The notes under the pieces were generated by a model. That model did not search any database. It worked only from the letters and a program-made list of their open reading frames with translations, and was not told where the DNA came from. A program made the position numbers and the translations under genes. Below are positions 5,514-5,880 of a DNA stretch of 5,880 nt, one piece after another. The stretch is from Rickettsiales bacterium (lineage in GTDB: Bacteria > Pseudomonadota > Alphaproteobacteria > Rs-D84): NCBI GenBank assembly GCA_031259745.1, contig JAIRLB010000075.1, positions 1 to 5,880 on the forward strand, written 5' to 3'. The number at the start of each line of letters is the position of its first letter. The stretch's first letter is position 1.

Positions 5514-5542
5514 ATTTTATCACATATTGCACAATGCAGCAA
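5514..5542 (-). promoter_or_regulatory. Promoter of the 729-residue protein gene
   Basis: On the minus strand, TTGCTG (5537-5542), 17 bases, then TAAAAT (5514-5519), preceded by TGA as an extended -10. Transcription would start near 5507, giving a short leader of about 22 bases that includes the AAGGA ribosome binding site (5495-5499). Confidence 0.6.
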
Positions 5543-5624
5543 ATAGAAAATTAGATAAAAACCACACTTTCGCAAATTAAATTTTTTATTATTTTCAATT
5601 CTCTTTCACCCATTGCAAGCCAGC

Positions 5625-5659
5625 TATGCCTAAAATAAGCCTCCGTTTGGATAGGCATA
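5625..5659. repeat. Inverted repeat TATGCCTA / TAGGCATA
   Basis: Perfect 8-bp arms at 5625-5632 and 5652-5659 enclose 19 bases. It lies just left of the 103-bp element and about 140 bases upstream of the large gene. It could be an operator or the relic of another insertion; nothing decides between these. Confidence 0.4.
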
Positions 5660-5667
5660 TATTTAGT

Positions 5668-5770
5668 CTCAACTGACAAGAAAGTATTTTTATATTTGTT
5701 TGATTTCCCCGCAGGGGCGCAAGAACCGCGCCCCTATAAATCTGCAATAGATACTTTCTTGTCAGTTGAG
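5668..5770. mobile_element. 103-bp element with perfect 20-bp inverted ends and internal GC-rich hairpin
   Basis: CTCAACTGACAAGAAAGTAT at 5668-5687 is repeated exactly, inverted, at 5751-5770. Inside, AGGGGCGC (5713-5720) pairs with GCGCCCCT (5728-5735) over an AAGAACC loop, and an outer GATTT/AAATC pair (5702-5706, 5738-5742) extends it. CCCC at 5707-5710 can alternatively pair with GGGG at 5714-5717. No protein is encoded. A small non-autonomous transposable element is the first guess; a structured RNA or leader is the alternative. Confidence 0.5.
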
Positions 5771-5792
5771 CTTATTTTTATTTATGTTGCAG

Positions 5793-5820
5793 ATTATACC
5801 CAAAAGGCTTTGAACGGAAA
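5793..5820 (-). promoter_or_regulatory. Weak candidate promoter reading into the 103-bp element
   Basis: The minus strand has a perfect TATAAT (5793-5798), but the best -35 at suitable distance, TTTCCG (5815-5820, 16-base spacer), is poor. If used, the RNA would start near 5786 and fold through the 20-bp inverted repeat before reaching the large gene. Confidence 0.25.
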
Positions 5821-5880
5821 GACCACAAGAAAAAACATCGCACTCACGCAAATGCCGTTATTTAACCAAAAGAGATATAC

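Larger units (their letters stand above)
5543..5880. other. Gene-free right-edge region with inverted repeats
   Basis: No gene is supported here on either strand up to the window edge. The stretch holds an 8-bp inverted repeat (5625-5632 with 5652-5659), the 103-bp inverted-repeat element (5668-5770) and an isolated minus-strand TATAAT (5793-5798). Positions 5543-5624 and 5800-5880 are AT-rich and show nothing I can name. Confidence 0.65.

Overview
The window is a stretch of bacterial chromosome with four convincing genes and a fifth cut by the left edge. The Fe-type superoxide dismutase, a CvpA-family protein with the alphaproteobacterial style of C-terminal extension, Sec-type signal peptides on three products, AT-rich repeat-filled intergenic DNA, and a palindromic repeat resembling those I recall from Rickettsiales all suggest an uncultured, possibly host-associated alphaproteobacterium. 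That placement is inference; there is no rRNA or other marker gene here.

Layout. Positions 1-253 (minus) hold the N-terminal part of a small exported protein or lipoprotein. Positions 315-902 (minus) encode an Fe superoxide dismutase. A 143-bp divergent promoter region (903-1045) follows, in which one inverted repeat overlaps the -35 boxes of promoters firing both ways. Positions 1046-1684 (plus) hold an exported thioredoxin-fold protein with a CPHC active site; its reading frame is displaced at a run of ten A, and the membrane anchor and basic tail that look like its natural C terminus lie in the next frame and end at 1613. cvpA (1677-2444, plus) follows closely and ends in a strong hairpin terminator.

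Positions 2471-3250 contain no credible gene but several repeats: a 205-bp element bounded by 27-bp inverted repeats, sitting inside a looser outer inverted repeat, then a run of short hairpins. A symmetrical terminator (3251-3280) serves the large minus-strand gene 3296-5485. That gene encodes a 729-residue exported protein with a long disordered Ala/Ser/Thr/Arg region and 22 cysteines, many in C-x6-C pairs that form divergent internal repeats. I do not recognise its function. It has a good promoter close to its start, and further upstream (5668-5770) lies a 103-bp element with perfect 20-bp inverted ends and a GC-rich internal hairpin.

Functionally, the left half looks like envelope and oxidative-stress housekeeping: superoxide removal, thiol chemistry outside the cytoplasm and a CvpA-type membrane protein. 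The right half is a large disulfide-type envelope or secreted protein. The most notable points are the A10 frameshift in the thioredoxin-like gene, the cysteine-pair repeats of the 729-residue protein, the shared divergent operator candidate and the two mobile-element-like inverted-repeat structures.
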